NCBI GenBank assembly: GCA_022968985.1 | Contig: JALJPK010000007.1 | Span: 1 to 64,000 of the forward strand | Length of the DNA stretch: 64,000 nucleotides | DNA from: Pseudomonadales bacterium | GTDB lineage: Bacteria; Pseudomonadota; Gammaproteobacteria; Pseudomonadales; Natronospirillaceae | Reading direction: 5' to 3' | In this document: positions 1 to 8,702 of the stretch, one piece after another | How the letters are laid out: the number at the start of each line of letters is the position of its first letter | Position numbering within the stretch: the stretch's first letter is position 1 | Position numbers and translations under genes: made by a program | Notes under the pieces: generated by a model | Databases searched by the model: none | What the model was told of the DNA's origin: nothing | Seen by the model: only the letters and a program-made list of their open reading frames with translations

Positions 1-1056
1 ATGATGGATGAATTAACCACACAAAAAGCTTCAGCATACTGCGCGGTTAACTTTAAAAACATTCAAAAAGTAACCAACGCTCGTTTAATACCTTGTACGG
101 TACAAGAATTTTCACAAATCACCTGGCCTTCTACAGATGTTGAAATTGAGCAGTTACCAACACAACTAGAAACGTTATTGGCTGGTGTGGCATGGTTTGA
201 AGAGCCAAAACATGACTTTGAGAACAAACAGCAGATAATCGACTTTATTGTTAAGATTTCGATTTTGTGTAAAAACATCAAAGAAACTGGGCAAATTCAC
301 CCAATCTCGGTTGATCGTATCGTTGATTCGCGTGACTTTCGTTTAATTGCAGGTGAGCGTCGTGTACTTGCTCATGTTTATTCAAACGGTCTGATCAAAA
401 ATGTAAAAGCCGTACTTTATAACCAAGCATTAAGTGCTTGGGCGTTTGAGCGTTTGCAGTACAGTGAAAACCAAAGCGAGTCCCCTACTGCCATTGAGCA
501 GTTAGTGGGTATGTTTAAGATTTGGAATGAAGCGAGCGATGAACAAAAGAAAAAAAGCAACGCGTTTTGGGCCAGTGTTTGGATGCATAAAAGTGAAGGC
601 CATACGAGTCGTTTTAGATCGATCTTTCGACGTAACGATGCCGCAGATGTGATTCGTCATCTATTAACATTATCTGACAGTATTACGGTTCGTGAAATTT
701 ACGCCATTGCTAAAGAGAATATTGAGCCGACCTTTATTGTGGACTTTATTGCAGAGTTACGTGAAACGAAAAAAATAGCCAGTGCAGTGCTTAAAGTGGC
801 GCCTACTATTACACAACAGTCATCTAAAAAATCATCGACTAAAGTAAAAACAGCGAATAAAGCAAACCTTCAACGTAATATTTTTGAACAAGCAACGGTT
901 ATATCCAACGCTGAATTGAGCACTTTACAGTTTTTAGTTAAAAGTGGTTTAAAAGCGTTACCTGATAATGTGGCTAAAGATGAGTTCTCGTTTAACTCGT
1001 TAGAAGAACTTCAAAGTGTTTGGGTTAAATTGTGTGTTTTATTGGGTGATAAATAA
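1..1056 (+). CDS. parB: ParB/Spo0J-family partition protein
   Basis: Probable centromere-binding component of a plasmid partition system, acting with a ParA ATPase that is not in this window. The ParB nuclease-like fold is visible in the first half: GQIHPISVDRI, then RLIAGERRVLA with the GERR box at residues 118-121, followed by a helical DNA-binding region and a Lys/Ser-rich linker (about 270-290) before a C-terminal domain. At 351 residues it is of normal ParB length. The window opens exactly on ATG ATG, so an upstream start cannot be excluded. It overlaps the next gene by one base (TAATG), so the two are co-translated. One of the six 15-bp palindromes lies inside its own coding region (92-106), which fits autoregulation or spreading. 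Family assignment is firm; the parS role of the palindromes is inferred. Confidence 0.85.
   Translation: MMDELTTQKASAYCAVNFKNIQKVTNARLIPCTVQEFSQITWPSTDVEIEQLPTQLETLLAGVAWFEEPKHDFENKQQIIDFIVKISILCKNIKETGQIHPISVDRIVDSRDFRLIAGERRVLAHVYSNGLIKNVKAVLYNQALSAWAFERLQYSENQSESPTAIEQLVGMFKIWNEASDEQKKKSNAFWASVWMHKSEGHTSRFRSIFRRNDAADVIRHLLTLSDSITVREIYAIAKENIEPTFIVDFIAELRETKKIASAVLKVAPTITQQSSKKSSTKVKTANKANLQRNIFEQATVISNAELSTLQFLVKSGLKALPDNVAKDEFSFNSLEELQSVWVKLCVLLGDK
92..106. promoter_or_regulatory. 15-bp palindrome, probable parS-like site 1
   Basis: CTTGTACGGTACAAG, an inverted repeat with one central base, inside the 5' part of parB. The same word occurs at six places within 8.4 kb around parB and the origin and was not noticed later in the window. 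Confidence 0.6.
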
Positions 1057-1433
1057 TGGCTCGTGGATTTCAACAAGCCGTGACCAAAACCCGTTTTAGC
1101 GTACGTTTTATTGAATCGATAAAAGATCAAATCAGAGAATCGATGAAAAACAACGGCATTGGTGTTAAGCGCCAAGCCGATTGGTTTGGTGAAGCATTGG
1201 TTTCATTTAAAAAACAATTAATGAATGAGGACACCGACATAGTAGCTGATATGAGCCTGTTTGAACCTCTTACAAGTAAAGTACCGTCTATGACTATTAC
1301 ATTAAATGGTGAGGGTTATACCGCCTATATGGAGATGGTTGCACTACTTGATGAGCATGGTTTTACTGATTCTAAAACGCGTATCTTGTCGGCATCTACT
1401 TTTTCACGTTTATTAAAAGAAGGTTTTATCTAA
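1056..1433 (+). CDS. Small protein coupled to parB, unknown function
   Basis: A 125-residue basic, helical protein whose ATG shares a base with the parB stop codon, so it belongs to the partition operon. The N-terminal half (RFSVRFIESIKDQIRESMKNN) looks amphipathic and Lys/Arg-rich, as in small DNA-binding or accessory partition proteins. No family was recognised. Its position suggests a role in plasmid segregation or in regulating the par operon; this is inference from context only. A 15-bp palindrome follows its stop by 13 bases. Confidence 0.7.
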   Translation: MARGFQQAVTKTRFSVRFIESIKDQIRESMKNNGIGVKRQADWFGEALVSFKKQLMNEDTDIVADMSLFEPLTSKVPSMTITLNGEGYTAYMEMVALLDEHGFTDSKTRILSASTFSRLLKEGFI

Positions 1434-1446
1434 ACTTTTTCTATTT

Positions 1447-1461
1447 CTTGTACGGTACAAG
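1447..1461. promoter_or_regulatory. 15-bp palindrome, probable parS-like site 2
   Basis: CTTGTACGGTACAAG immediately downstream of the par operon, identical to the site at 92-106. Confidence 0.6.
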
Positions 1462-1599
1462 GTGTTTGCCGTATAAGACTCCCCTGCTCTATTTTGTTTT
1501 AATTCCTTCTTTTGATCTATAACTCACGCTATTTAATGGGATCTATTATATTCCTCTTCGATTGTTCTAACTAAATATCTAGCACCCATAACGGAAACG

Positions 1600-1890
1600 A
1601 TAAACTCAACCGACTAATTAAGCTATGTTACGAAACAGTGTTGTTATAAGACTGCTTCCTTGAGCATACCTAATATTAAACTTTCCATAATCTTAAAAAC
1701 AACACTATTTGAAAACATAGCGTTTCGATTGGCTATGTTTAATATTGTTGTTGCTATTAGGAGAAGTTATTTACATCAAAACACTTAACAGCAGTATTTA
1801 CCTATTCAAATCGAGTATTTATGATCGTGACTGAGTCACCCTATAAAATCAAATACTGACAGACAGCAACATCAATATTAAACATAACGC
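1600..1890. repeat. Nested inverted repeats downstream of par genes
   Basis: No gene is seen from 1434 to 2106. The stretch holds several inverted repeats: 1735-1755 (starting ATGTTTAATATTG) is the reverse complement of 1865-1885 with one mismatch; AAACATAGC near 1713 pairs with GCTATGTTT at 1732-1740; a GTGTTGTT/AACAACAC pair lies between 1640 and 1706. Such a cluster beside parB could be a centromere, a replication element or a decayed mobile-element end. The function is not known. Confidence 0.5.
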
Positions 1891-2073
1891 TTCCATTATT
1901 AGCATCGATTTTTGTATTGTAATTTTACTTAAGTAATAAAACTTGAGCCGTACTAGGCAACTCTTTAACAATCAGTTCAAATTGAAATATAGGTCCTTCT
2001 ATAAGTAATTTGGCTTCCTCCTTTTAATAACCAATCCATTACCACTGACTTAATACATGTTTAATAATCAAAC

Positions 2074-2088
2074 CTTGTACGGTACAAG
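2074..2088. promoter_or_regulatory. 15-bp palindrome, probable parS-like site 3
   Basis: CTTGTACGGTACAAG, 19 bases beyond the 3' end of the minus-strand hypothetical gene that ends at 2107. Confidence 0.6.
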
Positions 2089-2106
2089 CTCAATATTTCT
2101 AAAATT

Positions 2107-2592
2107 CTACTTCTTACTAATCGGTATTTTAAAATTAATTGCACTAAAATATTCATTAAACGCCCCCATTGATTTAAACTCTAAATACACATGGCCTTTC
2201 CTAGAAGGTTCGTCTTGATAGGTTTGCGCTCCATGTGAAGCCCCACCCACAATATTAATTTTTGCTGTGGATGTTATTGCGCCACTTGCTTGAATATAAT
2301 GCATCGCTTGGCTAATGAAGGTGTATCTAATTTTGACAGTATACGTGCCCTTCTTTTCGCTAATCAAAATACTGACAGGCTCATAAAAATAATTTTCTAA
2401 TATTTTGGCTACTTTATCAGCGCCGTCTTTTTCAGTTTTATTACCATCACTTATAAAATAATCAGCCGAATTGGCTTTACCTTCAATCACCGTTTCTACG
2501 TATTTTTTTAAACCCGCACGTGACTCTTTAATTGTGACTGCGCGTGCAACATGTTTTTTAAATTCGCTGTCATTGGCTATAGGTAAAAGCAT
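2107..2592 (-). CDS. Hypothetical protein, 161 aa
   Basis: An open frame of 161 residues with a regular, soluble composition: helical N-terminus, then an alternating beta-rich region (VSILISEKKGTYTVKIRY) and a conserved-looking IN(I)VGGASHGAQTYQDEPSRKGHVYLEFKS stretch rendered here only in part. No family was recognised. A weak upstream frame (2570-2782) overlaps its start by 23 bases, so the pair may be an operon or one gene broken by a frameshift. It lies between two parS-like sites, inside the replicon backbone. Confidence 0.5.
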   Translation of the reverse strand: MLLPIANDSEFKKHVARAVTIKESRAGLKKYVETVIEGKANSADYFISDGNKTEKDGADKVAKILENYFYEPVSILISEKKGTYTVKIRYTFISQAMHYIQASGAITSTAKINIVGGASHGAQTYQDEPSRKGHVYLEFKSMGAFNEYFSAINFKIPISKK

Positions 2593-2782
2593 CAGCGCTT
2601 TTGAAAAGGGTAGGGCATAGTCTCATAATAACTCGTATGATATTTTGTACTGTACTAGCTGAACAACCTAAAGCATTGGCTGTCATAGCATGTCGATTTG
2701 AACTGTGGGTGCTGTATGAATTGTATTTTTTATATACTTTTTCATAGTGACTGTAGTTTTTTTTCATTCCAAATTGATTCAC
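2570..2782 (-). CDS. Small possible HTH protein, 70 aa
   Basis: A 70-residue frame with a Tyr/Lys/Ser-rich N-terminus and a segment NALGCSASTVQNIIRVIMR that reads like a helix-turn-helix recognition unit. It overlaps the next minus-strand gene by 23 bases. A degenerate palindrome related to the parS-like word (TTGTACTGTACTAG, about 2645-2658) lies inside it. It may be real, or the 5' part of the neighbouring gene separated by a frameshift. Support is weak. Confidence 0.3.
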   Translation of the reverse strand: MNQFGMKKNYSHYEKVYKKYNSYSTHSSNRHAMTANALGCSASTVQNIIRVIMRLCPTLFKSADAFTYSQ

Positions 2783-3443
2783 TAAATGTCCCGCTTATTT
2801 TTCATTAAAAACACTATAATATACCCTGTAAAAAGTGTAAACCTTTTTACGATATTTACGCGTAAATACAAGTGGTCTGTTAAAGCCAGTAAATATAAGG
2901 TGTGTGGAGGAGGGTGTTTTTAGTTTTTGAAAAATGGATGTTATTTTGATTTTAGATTTAATTAATGTGTCATATATTATTACTGTAATAATCAGAGCAT
3001 TGATTAAGAGATGTTCTAATAAGTAGTTATTGTTTGCTCTGTTCAATATTGTAGTTGCTGTATTAGTTATCGTTGAAATATTAGTAGGGTTGTTACTGGG
3101 CTTAAATCAGTCAATACACGTATTGAACTATTCCCAAATATGTATAATTGATTAAATATAATGTTCTGCTGCATATAAACTGTATTAACAATATAAAAAA
3201 CATTTTAAATGGTTATGGCGGTGAATGTAGTTTCACATTTTTACTTAACCAAATATCGCTATGAAAAATAATGATTTTCAGTTTTAAACTAATCAATTGA
3301 AAAACATTTAAATTCGATATTACTATCTGCAAAAAGTATCAATACAAAGGCATATATAATTAATACAAATACACGCTTAATTTAGCCTTGCTTGTATTGT
3401 GAATTAACTATTTTTTGTAGTGATAAGTAAGGGAAGAGAATAC
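2783..3443. other. AT-rich gap without a convincing gene
   Basis: Very AT-rich. One minus-strand frame of 83 codons (2795-3046) has low-complexity, Ile/Tyr/Lys-rich content and no supporting signal, so it is not called. No RNA gene or clear promoter was recognised. Confidence 0.5.
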
Positions 3444-3458
3444 CTTGTACCGTACAAG
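3444..3458. promoter_or_regulatory. 15-bp palindrome, probable parS-like site 4
   Basis: CTTGTACCGTACAAG, the same palindrome read from the other strand (central C instead of G). Confidence 0.6.
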
Positions 3459-3554
3459 GTAATGATAAAAATGCATCTATTTGTTAAAAATCCTTGTCAC
3501 CATCTCAGTACATTGATATGACTAAAACCAGATCATCATCAATTTGTATAAAAC

Positions 3555-3569
3555 CTTGTACCGTACAAG
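3555..3569. promoter_or_regulatory. 15-bp palindrome, probable parS-like site 5
   Basis: CTTGTACCGTACAAG, 14 bases beyond the end of the Fic-family gene; centre-to-centre distance to site 4 is 111 bp. Confidence 0.6.
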
Positions 3570-3582
3570 GTCAAAGAAAACT

Positions 3583-4320
3583 TCATTCAAACGGGTAGTC
3601 CATCTTAAATTTTATCAACTGACGATTAAAATCCCCGACACCGTCATCGGGTAATTTATTCCAACCGTGCTGTTGTATCAACTCACGCACATCAGCGTAA
3701 TCATCCCAATCAATATTACCAGCGTATTGTTGCAACTGATAAAACACTTTTACGAGCACTCTAAATTTACCCAATCTTGTGGCTTTTCGAAGCCCATTTA
3801 AATAGCTGTCTCGATGTACGGTTGGCACAATAATTTTATGTTGATTACAACTGTGTAATTCACAATTCATCATAATTCTAGATAAACGACCATTACCATC
3901 ATTAAACGGATGACATTCAGAAATAAGATATTGCATAAAGATTGCGCGAGGTAAGCCTCTAGCCAACGTTAAATATTCTTCAAAACCTTGTGTGAGTGTT
4001 CCAATTAAATGTTCGGGGGCAACAAACACACTATCGCCAGCTTTATTATTTTTAGTTTTAAATTCACCAGGGTTTAATTCTGGCCGTTGCCCCATCATTA
4101 ATTTATGACGTTCTTTTATTATTTGAATTAACTCAGATGCATTGTTTGGGGTTTCAGTCATTGCTTGATGATCACTCACTAAGTCGTAAACCGATAACAC
4201 ATCATGACTATCACTATTACGGTTTTCTATCATCTTTCCAGCAAATACTATGTCTTCTGCTTCATCAATTTCAAACTCAGTACCTTCAATATAATTTGAA
4301 AAATAACTTTCAAAAAAATG
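3583..4320 (-). pseudogene. Fic-family AMP transferase, 5'-truncated
   Basis: Fic proteins transfer AMP to hydroxyl side chains of target proteins. The catalytic motif HPFNDGNGRLSR is intact (canonical HPFx[D/E]GNGRxxR). The first usable ATG is at 4233, but the reading frame continues upstream to 4320 with family-typical sequence (ESYFSNYIEGTEFEIDEAED) and no start codon, then meets a stop at 4321-4323. The upstream part contains SNYIEG, which fits the inhibitory-helix motif [S/T]xxxE[G/N]. The N-terminal domain normally before it is missing, so this is a truncated gene. If translated from 4233 it would make a 216-residue core lacking the inhibitory helix. The flanking sequence gives no clue to the missing half. 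Confidence 0.75.
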
Positions 4321-4578
4321 TCAGTCATGAAGTTTTACTCATGGCTGGTGATGTGTATGAGGGAAGTCACATTTTAAATACGAAGCTAACGATTTAAATA
4401 ACACAATTCTATGTTTATCAAATGGTTAGTTATTAGAATCTTAAAATTTTCTATAACAAAACTTGTTGTTCAAAAGGTTTAAATTCATAAGCGTTTCTGT
4501 AAACTAGAGCCAAGTTTACTCAAAAATATCACGCAATTTACAAACCATTAGTGAACAATACTTATCTTCTGTATTTTT

Positions 4579-4770
4579 GAACTCCAAGGGGTTAACTATT
4601 AATTTATGTTAATTTGAAGGGTCTAACTGTAGGAATATGTGAATTCCAAGGGGTTAACTATTAGTTTATGTGAATTTTAAGGGTCTAACTTTACGAATAT
4701 GCGAATTCCAAGGGGTTAACTATTAGTGAATTTGAAGGAACTAACTTTATAAATATACGAATTCAAAAGG
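4579..4770 (+). repeat. 31-bp tandem repeats upstream of recombinase gene
   Basis: Seven head-to-tail units of about 31 bp starting at 4579, 4610, 4641, 4672, 4703, 4728 and 4759. Two types alternate: odd units carry CCAAGGGGTTAACTATTA and even units carry AAGGGTCTAACT, giving an apparent 62-bp period. The fifth unit is 6 bp short and the last is partial. The array ends about 85 bp before the recombinase start. It may be the recombinase binding or crossover region (multimer resolution) or a second iteron set. Nothing else is seen in 4321-4853. Confidence 0.75.
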
Positions 4771-4853
4771 TAAAACAATAAAGAATAAAACTGATATGTA
4801 GTTGATTATTTAATAAACAAACATAAACCACAAACAATTAATTTAGAGATAGT

Positions 4854-6164
4854 ATGTCAGACATTCAAATATTAAATTCAACTGCGATTCAAACCCCAAT
4901 CAAAGATGCCGTTTCGAATACTGTCGGTAATTCATCGTCGTTATTAATAACAGCCAATAATGATATTGAAGCCATTGAAAAATACTTAACCACTAAGTGT
5001 AAAAAAGAAACCACATTAAATACAGTGATGGGAGTACTTCGTAAACTGCAATTTTTTATGAATTACACAGGCATTAAAAAATTAAGTGATTTTAAAGTAG
5101 AGCAGTGTGAAGAATTTCAAAAATGGTTAAGCCATCCACCGGTTGAGCATGTTTTACAAATTGATCAATCTAAGGCAAGCCGAGATGCTAAAACGGCAAA
5201 GATCGAAAAACATGTTTTAGATAATGGACAGCTAAATCCGAAATGGCGACCTTTTGCTTGTGAATTAAAACCTCAAACCGTGGCCTGGAATATAAAACCT
5301 ATTAATGCATTATGGTCTTGGCTTGTGAATGTTAACTATTTATCGGCCAACCCCTGGTGTGTTATTGATACTGCTAACTATGATTTAGAAGCAAAAAAAC
5401 AAGTTCGTGATTTACCAACAAAGTTAATACAACTGACCAATCAATATTTAGATGAAGTGCAATTTGAGAGTATTAAACAGCAAAAAACCTTAATTCAAAA
5501 AAGGTGGTTGTTTAAATTATTTTTATTAACAGGCTCGAGGTTATCTGCTTGTGCCAATGCTAAAACATCAGACATTAAGCAAAATTATCGTGGTGACTGG
5601 GAGTTAACACTAATTGTCAAAGGTAAAGGAATACGCACTCATTGCATTGCTTGGACAGATTCATTAAAACTTGAATTAGAGCGTTATCGTGAGGCATTAG
5701 GTCTTAAGATGTTAGATGATTCTAAAACAGGCCCTAATCATCTTATATTAAGCTTACGTGACCCAAATAAAGATATGAAAGTGTCTCGAACTTTAATTTG
5801 GCGAAATATTAAGGATTTATTTAGTGATGTTGCTGATTACTACGAACAACTACAAATGATTAAAAGCTATGAAGCCGATAATTTACGTGATGCCTCTCCA
5901 CATTGGATTAGACATTCAGTTGCTTCTATTTTGGGCAGTCATGCTAAAGAGCAGTTAGGACATTTATCAGATAAACAAACTTCAGAATACCAACATCAAC
6001 AATATCTGGAACAAGTACAAGCGTTAGAGCAATTAGATAATCCAACTTTATCAGAATCTTTTTCTTTTAAATTAGATGACGAAGTATTGGCTTATTTTCA
6101 AGCAACTGGACTTGGTTGGGAAGACAGAATTAATCAAATATTAAAAAATTATATCAATATATAA
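4854..6164 (+). CDS. Tyrosine recombinase (plasmid-type)
   Basis: Site-specific recombinase of 436 residues. The core-binding helices are in the first 200 residues and the catalytic set is complete: R229 (TGSRLSACANA), H350-x-x-R353-H354 (PHWIRHSVAS), H370 (LGH) and the nucleophile Y379 (SEYQHQQY). It is longer than XerC/D and carries a C-terminal extension of about 55 residues. It lies alone between the 31-bp array and the replication genes, which suggests resolution of plasmid multimers or control of a local inversion rather than phage integration. The catalytic assignment is from motifs; the substrate site is inferred to be the upstream array. Confidence 0.85.
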   Translation: MSDIQILNSTAIQTPIKDAVSNTVGNSSSLLITANNDIEAIEKYLTTKCKKETTLNTVMGVLRKLQFFMNYTGIKKLSDFKVEQCEEFQKWLSHPPVEHVLQIDQSKASRDAKTAKIEKHVLDNGQLNPKWRPFACELKPQTVAWNIKPINALWSWLVNVNYLSANPWCVIDTANYDLEAKKQVRDLPTKLIQLTNQYLDEVQFESIKQQKTLIQKRWLFKLFLLTGSRLSACANAKTSDIKQNYRGDWELTLIVKGKGIRTHCIAWTDSLKLELERYREALGLKMLDDSKTGPNHLILSLRDPNKDMKVSRTLIWRNIKDLFSDVADYYEQLQMIKSYEADNLRDASPHWIRHSVASILGSHAKEQLGHLSDKQTSEYQHQQYLEQVQALEQLDNPTLSESFSFKLDDEVLAYFQATGLGWEDRINQILKNYINI

Positions 6165-6443
6165 GTATTATTTATATTTAATATAAAGTTCTTAGTTACA
6201 AGACAATTAGAGGTTTTATGAAACATTATTTCGTTGGTTAATTAGGTTATTTATGAAGGACAATTAAAATAATTAATTATTATCTAAATCAATATTTTAA
6301 AGTTAGACAAATAATAATAGGTGCTTAATATAAAGATTAAGCCTTTTTTTATAGTGTTAATAGATAAAATAACAAAATATAAATGGATCAGACACAAAAA
6401 GATTAGTGATAATAAAATCAATAATTATATATTTTATTAAATA

Positions 6444-7388
6444 TTAATAGGGGAGGTTTTTTGTTCTTATTTGAGGATCAAAAATACAATAGCTAGCAAT
6501 TAGTTCTGCAACATAATGATAAAAACCAGCTTTACGTAATTTGTAAATAAATTTTGAGCGTTTCTTTAAAATAGATTTAAAAGTGTTTGGCATTTTGAGT
6601 TTTTTAGCATTTCTATTTTCAATCGACTCAATAGCAATCAAGTTAGCTAACCGGTCATTCTCACATTTCTTAGCATTTTTAACCCAACGTTTTTTAGCCG
6701 TTTTTTTAAGTTCTAGGTATTTCTCATTACTGACAAAACTTGGGTAGGCTTTTCTTAAATGTTCAAATAATTTAGGCGAAACAAACTTATAGGATTTTGT
6801 CCAACCATGATGTTCAGATTTTTTCTTGATTTGGTTAGACAAAATATAACCAGCGCGACTTAACGATTGGTATGCTTTATCAAAAAGTGGCTGAATCTCG
6901 TATTGGTTTAGTTTTGCATTAAAGCGTGTAAAACCGGATAGTTTGGCTAGTTGATACTTAGACAAAAATTCAAATTCACCTGAGCTTTTATATCGGCCAA
7001 TACGCTGGGTGTGAAAACATGTGCTGGCAATAATACTCATTAATACGGCACTGATCGCATCACGACGACTGCTTTTTAAAAAGTATCCGTCTTGGCTTCT
7101 TAGTTTGGGTAGAATTTTTGAAGAGTTAGCATAATGACCAGCCATAGAAACCAGCAATTTTTGTTGTTCTGGAAAACTTGAGAAATGCGGAATATTATTT
7201 CTAATATTCAAATCACTGATGGTACAACACACATTAAATACCGAGCTCTTAACACGTCCTTTCACTTTTGAAAGTTGACCATCCACAAAAAACGCACGAT
7301 CAGATACATCGTCAGGTAAAAAATTACCTTCAGTAAAATCAAGAAATTCTTGATAGCTGTATGTGAAATTTGTCTGTGTCAGGTTCAC
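6444..7388 (-). CDS. Putative plasmid replication-associated protein
   Basis: A very basic protein of about 314 residues from the GTG at 7388 (AAAG in front). The open frame reaches 7499, but those extra codons are translated iteron sequence, so the internal start is preferred. It has a middle region typical of winged-helix replication proteins (FLSKYQLAKLSGFTRFN, then QPLFDKAYQSLSRAGYI) and a Lys/Arg/Asn-rich C-terminal third. The iteron array begins directly upstream, so it is probably expressed from, or acts at, the origin. It resembles plasmid Rep proteins in layout but the family was not identified with certainty; the TrfA-like gene on the other side of the iterons is the better initiator candidate. 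Confidence 0.6.
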   Translation of the reverse strand: MNLTQTNFTYSYQEFLDFTEGNFLPDDVSDRAFFVDGQLSKVKGRVKSSVFNVCCTISDLNIRNNIPHFSSFPEQQKLLVSMAGHYANSSKILPKLRSQDGYFLKSSRRDAISAVLMSIIASTCFHTQRIGRYKSSGEFEFLSKYQLAKLSGFTRFNAKLNQYEIQPLFDKAYQSLSRAGYILSNQIKKKSEHHGWTKSYKFVSPKLFEHLRKAYPSFVSNEKYLELKKTAKKRWVKNAKKCENDRLANLIAIESIENRNAKKLKMPNTFKSILKKRSKFIYKLRKAGFYHYVAELIASYCIFDPQIRTKNLPY

Positions 7389-7470
7389 GTTTATCTTTCG
7401 TAAGAAATGGATGTTTCCAGATATTACAAGGATTTGAGTGAGGGGTGAAATGAGCTGTTTTGATTTTGAA

Positions 7471-8381
7471 GTGTACAGTAAACCACGTAAAGTGAACAAT
7501 TAACCACGTTAAACGAACTGTTAACCACGTAATATGAACAAGGAACCACGTAAAGTGGGCAATAAACCACTAAAAATAAATAGATTTGTATCGTTTGAGG
7601 TGTACTGTAAACCACGAAAAATGTGCAAGAAACCACGTAACTTGTACAGTAAACCACGAATATGAGCCAATTTAGTTCGAAAAAACTGAAATAAGAGGTT
7701 ATTCGTATTTGAAGTGTACAGTAAACCACTAAAACTTAAGAACAAGCACTGTATAGTCGCGTGAGTTCATTAAATGAAATATTAAATGAGTGAATGTTAC
7801 ACAATCGGCTAGGTGAAATGTGTCAAACAGTTCAAAAAGTGATTTATCTGATTAACAAACAAACAAAGTGTACAGAAAACCATGTAATCAGCGCTAAGAT
7901 GTACAGCAAACCATGTAAGTTGCATTAAAGTGTACAACAGACCACGAGTTGACTAAAAAAAGGATTATTAGTGCTCAGGTAGCCAATTAAACTATTAATG
8001 CCTTTGTTTTTTAGATAAAAATCGAATTTATTGATTTAAGGTGTACTGTAAACCACTAATTTTACGTTTGAAGTGTACACAAAACCACGTAAAGTCGGTA
8101 AAACAGGCTGTAAAAGCGAATTAGTAAATTAATTCAGAAAAAAGCGGGCAGAGAACCACGTGAAGTCAGCCTTTTGTACTTGAACTGTACAACAAACCAC
8201 GTAATAAGCGTTTAAGGTGTACACAGAACCACGTAAATGAATGAATCTATATGGATATGACTCTATATTCATGAAAAAATATGTAAAATCCAACGTAATA
8301 AGGCCATAAAAGAAGGCTATTAGTCCAAAGTGTACTGTAAACCATGAATTATTGAATTTAAGGTGTACACAAAACCATGAA
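7471..8381 (+). repeat. Iteron array, about 19 copies (candidate oriV)
   Basis: Direct repeats with consensus GTGTACAGTAAACCACGTAA, all in the same orientation. Copies begin near 7471, 7492, 7514, 7533, 7554, 7599, 7621, 7643, 7711, 7867, 7899, 7928, 8040, 8072, 8145, 8185, 8216, 8330 and 8362. The first eight are packed at about 21-22 bp (two helical turns) with one larger step; later ones are spaced irregularly. The most conserved part is AAACCAC; the GTGTAC half varies. The array lies between the replication-associated gene and the 3' end of the TrfA-like gene. Iterons bind the Rep initiator and set copy number. Minus-strand frames through it are repeat translations. Confidence 0.9.
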
Positions 8382-8387
8382 AAAGGG

Positions 8388-8402
8388 CTTGTACGGTACA
8401 AG
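8388..8402. promoter_or_regulatory. 15-bp palindrome, probable parS-like site 6
   Basis: CTTGTACGGTACAAG at the edge of the iteron array, 7 kb from parB. A half site (TTGTACAAGG) follows at about 8485. Confidence 0.6.
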
Positions 8403-8412
8403 AAAAAAGCTA

Positions 8413-8432
8413 AAACACTACATGTAGTGTTT
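8413..8432. promoter_or_regulatory. Perfect 20-bp palindrome near origin
   Basis: AAACACTACATGTAGTGTTT is a perfect palindrome. A degenerate second copy follows at about 8444-8464 (AAACCACTATATGTTGTGTTT reduced in symmetry). Both lie between the iterons and the 3' end of the initiator gene and could bind a dimeric regulator. A further hairpin TAGTTC/GAACTA is at 8651-8667. No gene is seen from 8403 to 8702. Confidence 0.55.
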
Positions 8433-8702
8433 GTAAAAGGCACAAACCACTATATGTTGTGTTTTGACAAATAAGAGGAGGGGATTGTACAAGGCAGGTA
8501 TTATGTATAAATCTAAAATATCTGATTTAATTAAAACAATAATGTTAATAAAAATAATTATTGAACGGTCAAAAAAACGTTAAGTGTGGGAAATGAAAAA
8601 CGAAGGTTGTAGCAATAGTAAAAGGTGATGTTTGTGAGGTGAGAGCGATATAGTTCTTTACGAACTACACCAGAATAAAAATAAGAGTTAAAACAAAAAA
8701 TG

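Noticed and set aside
2795-3046. Minus-strand 83-codon gene
   Set aside because: Low-complexity AT-rich translation and no signal; left as non-coding.
7471-8381. CRISPR array
   Set aside because: Repeats are short, imperfect and irregularly spaced, with no uniform spacers and no cas genes; they fit iterons next to rep genes.
7424-8443. Minus-strand open frames through the iteron region (101, 74 and 104 codons)
   Set aside because: Their protein sequence is only the translated repeat (RGLLYTS-type units); no ribosome site or independent content.
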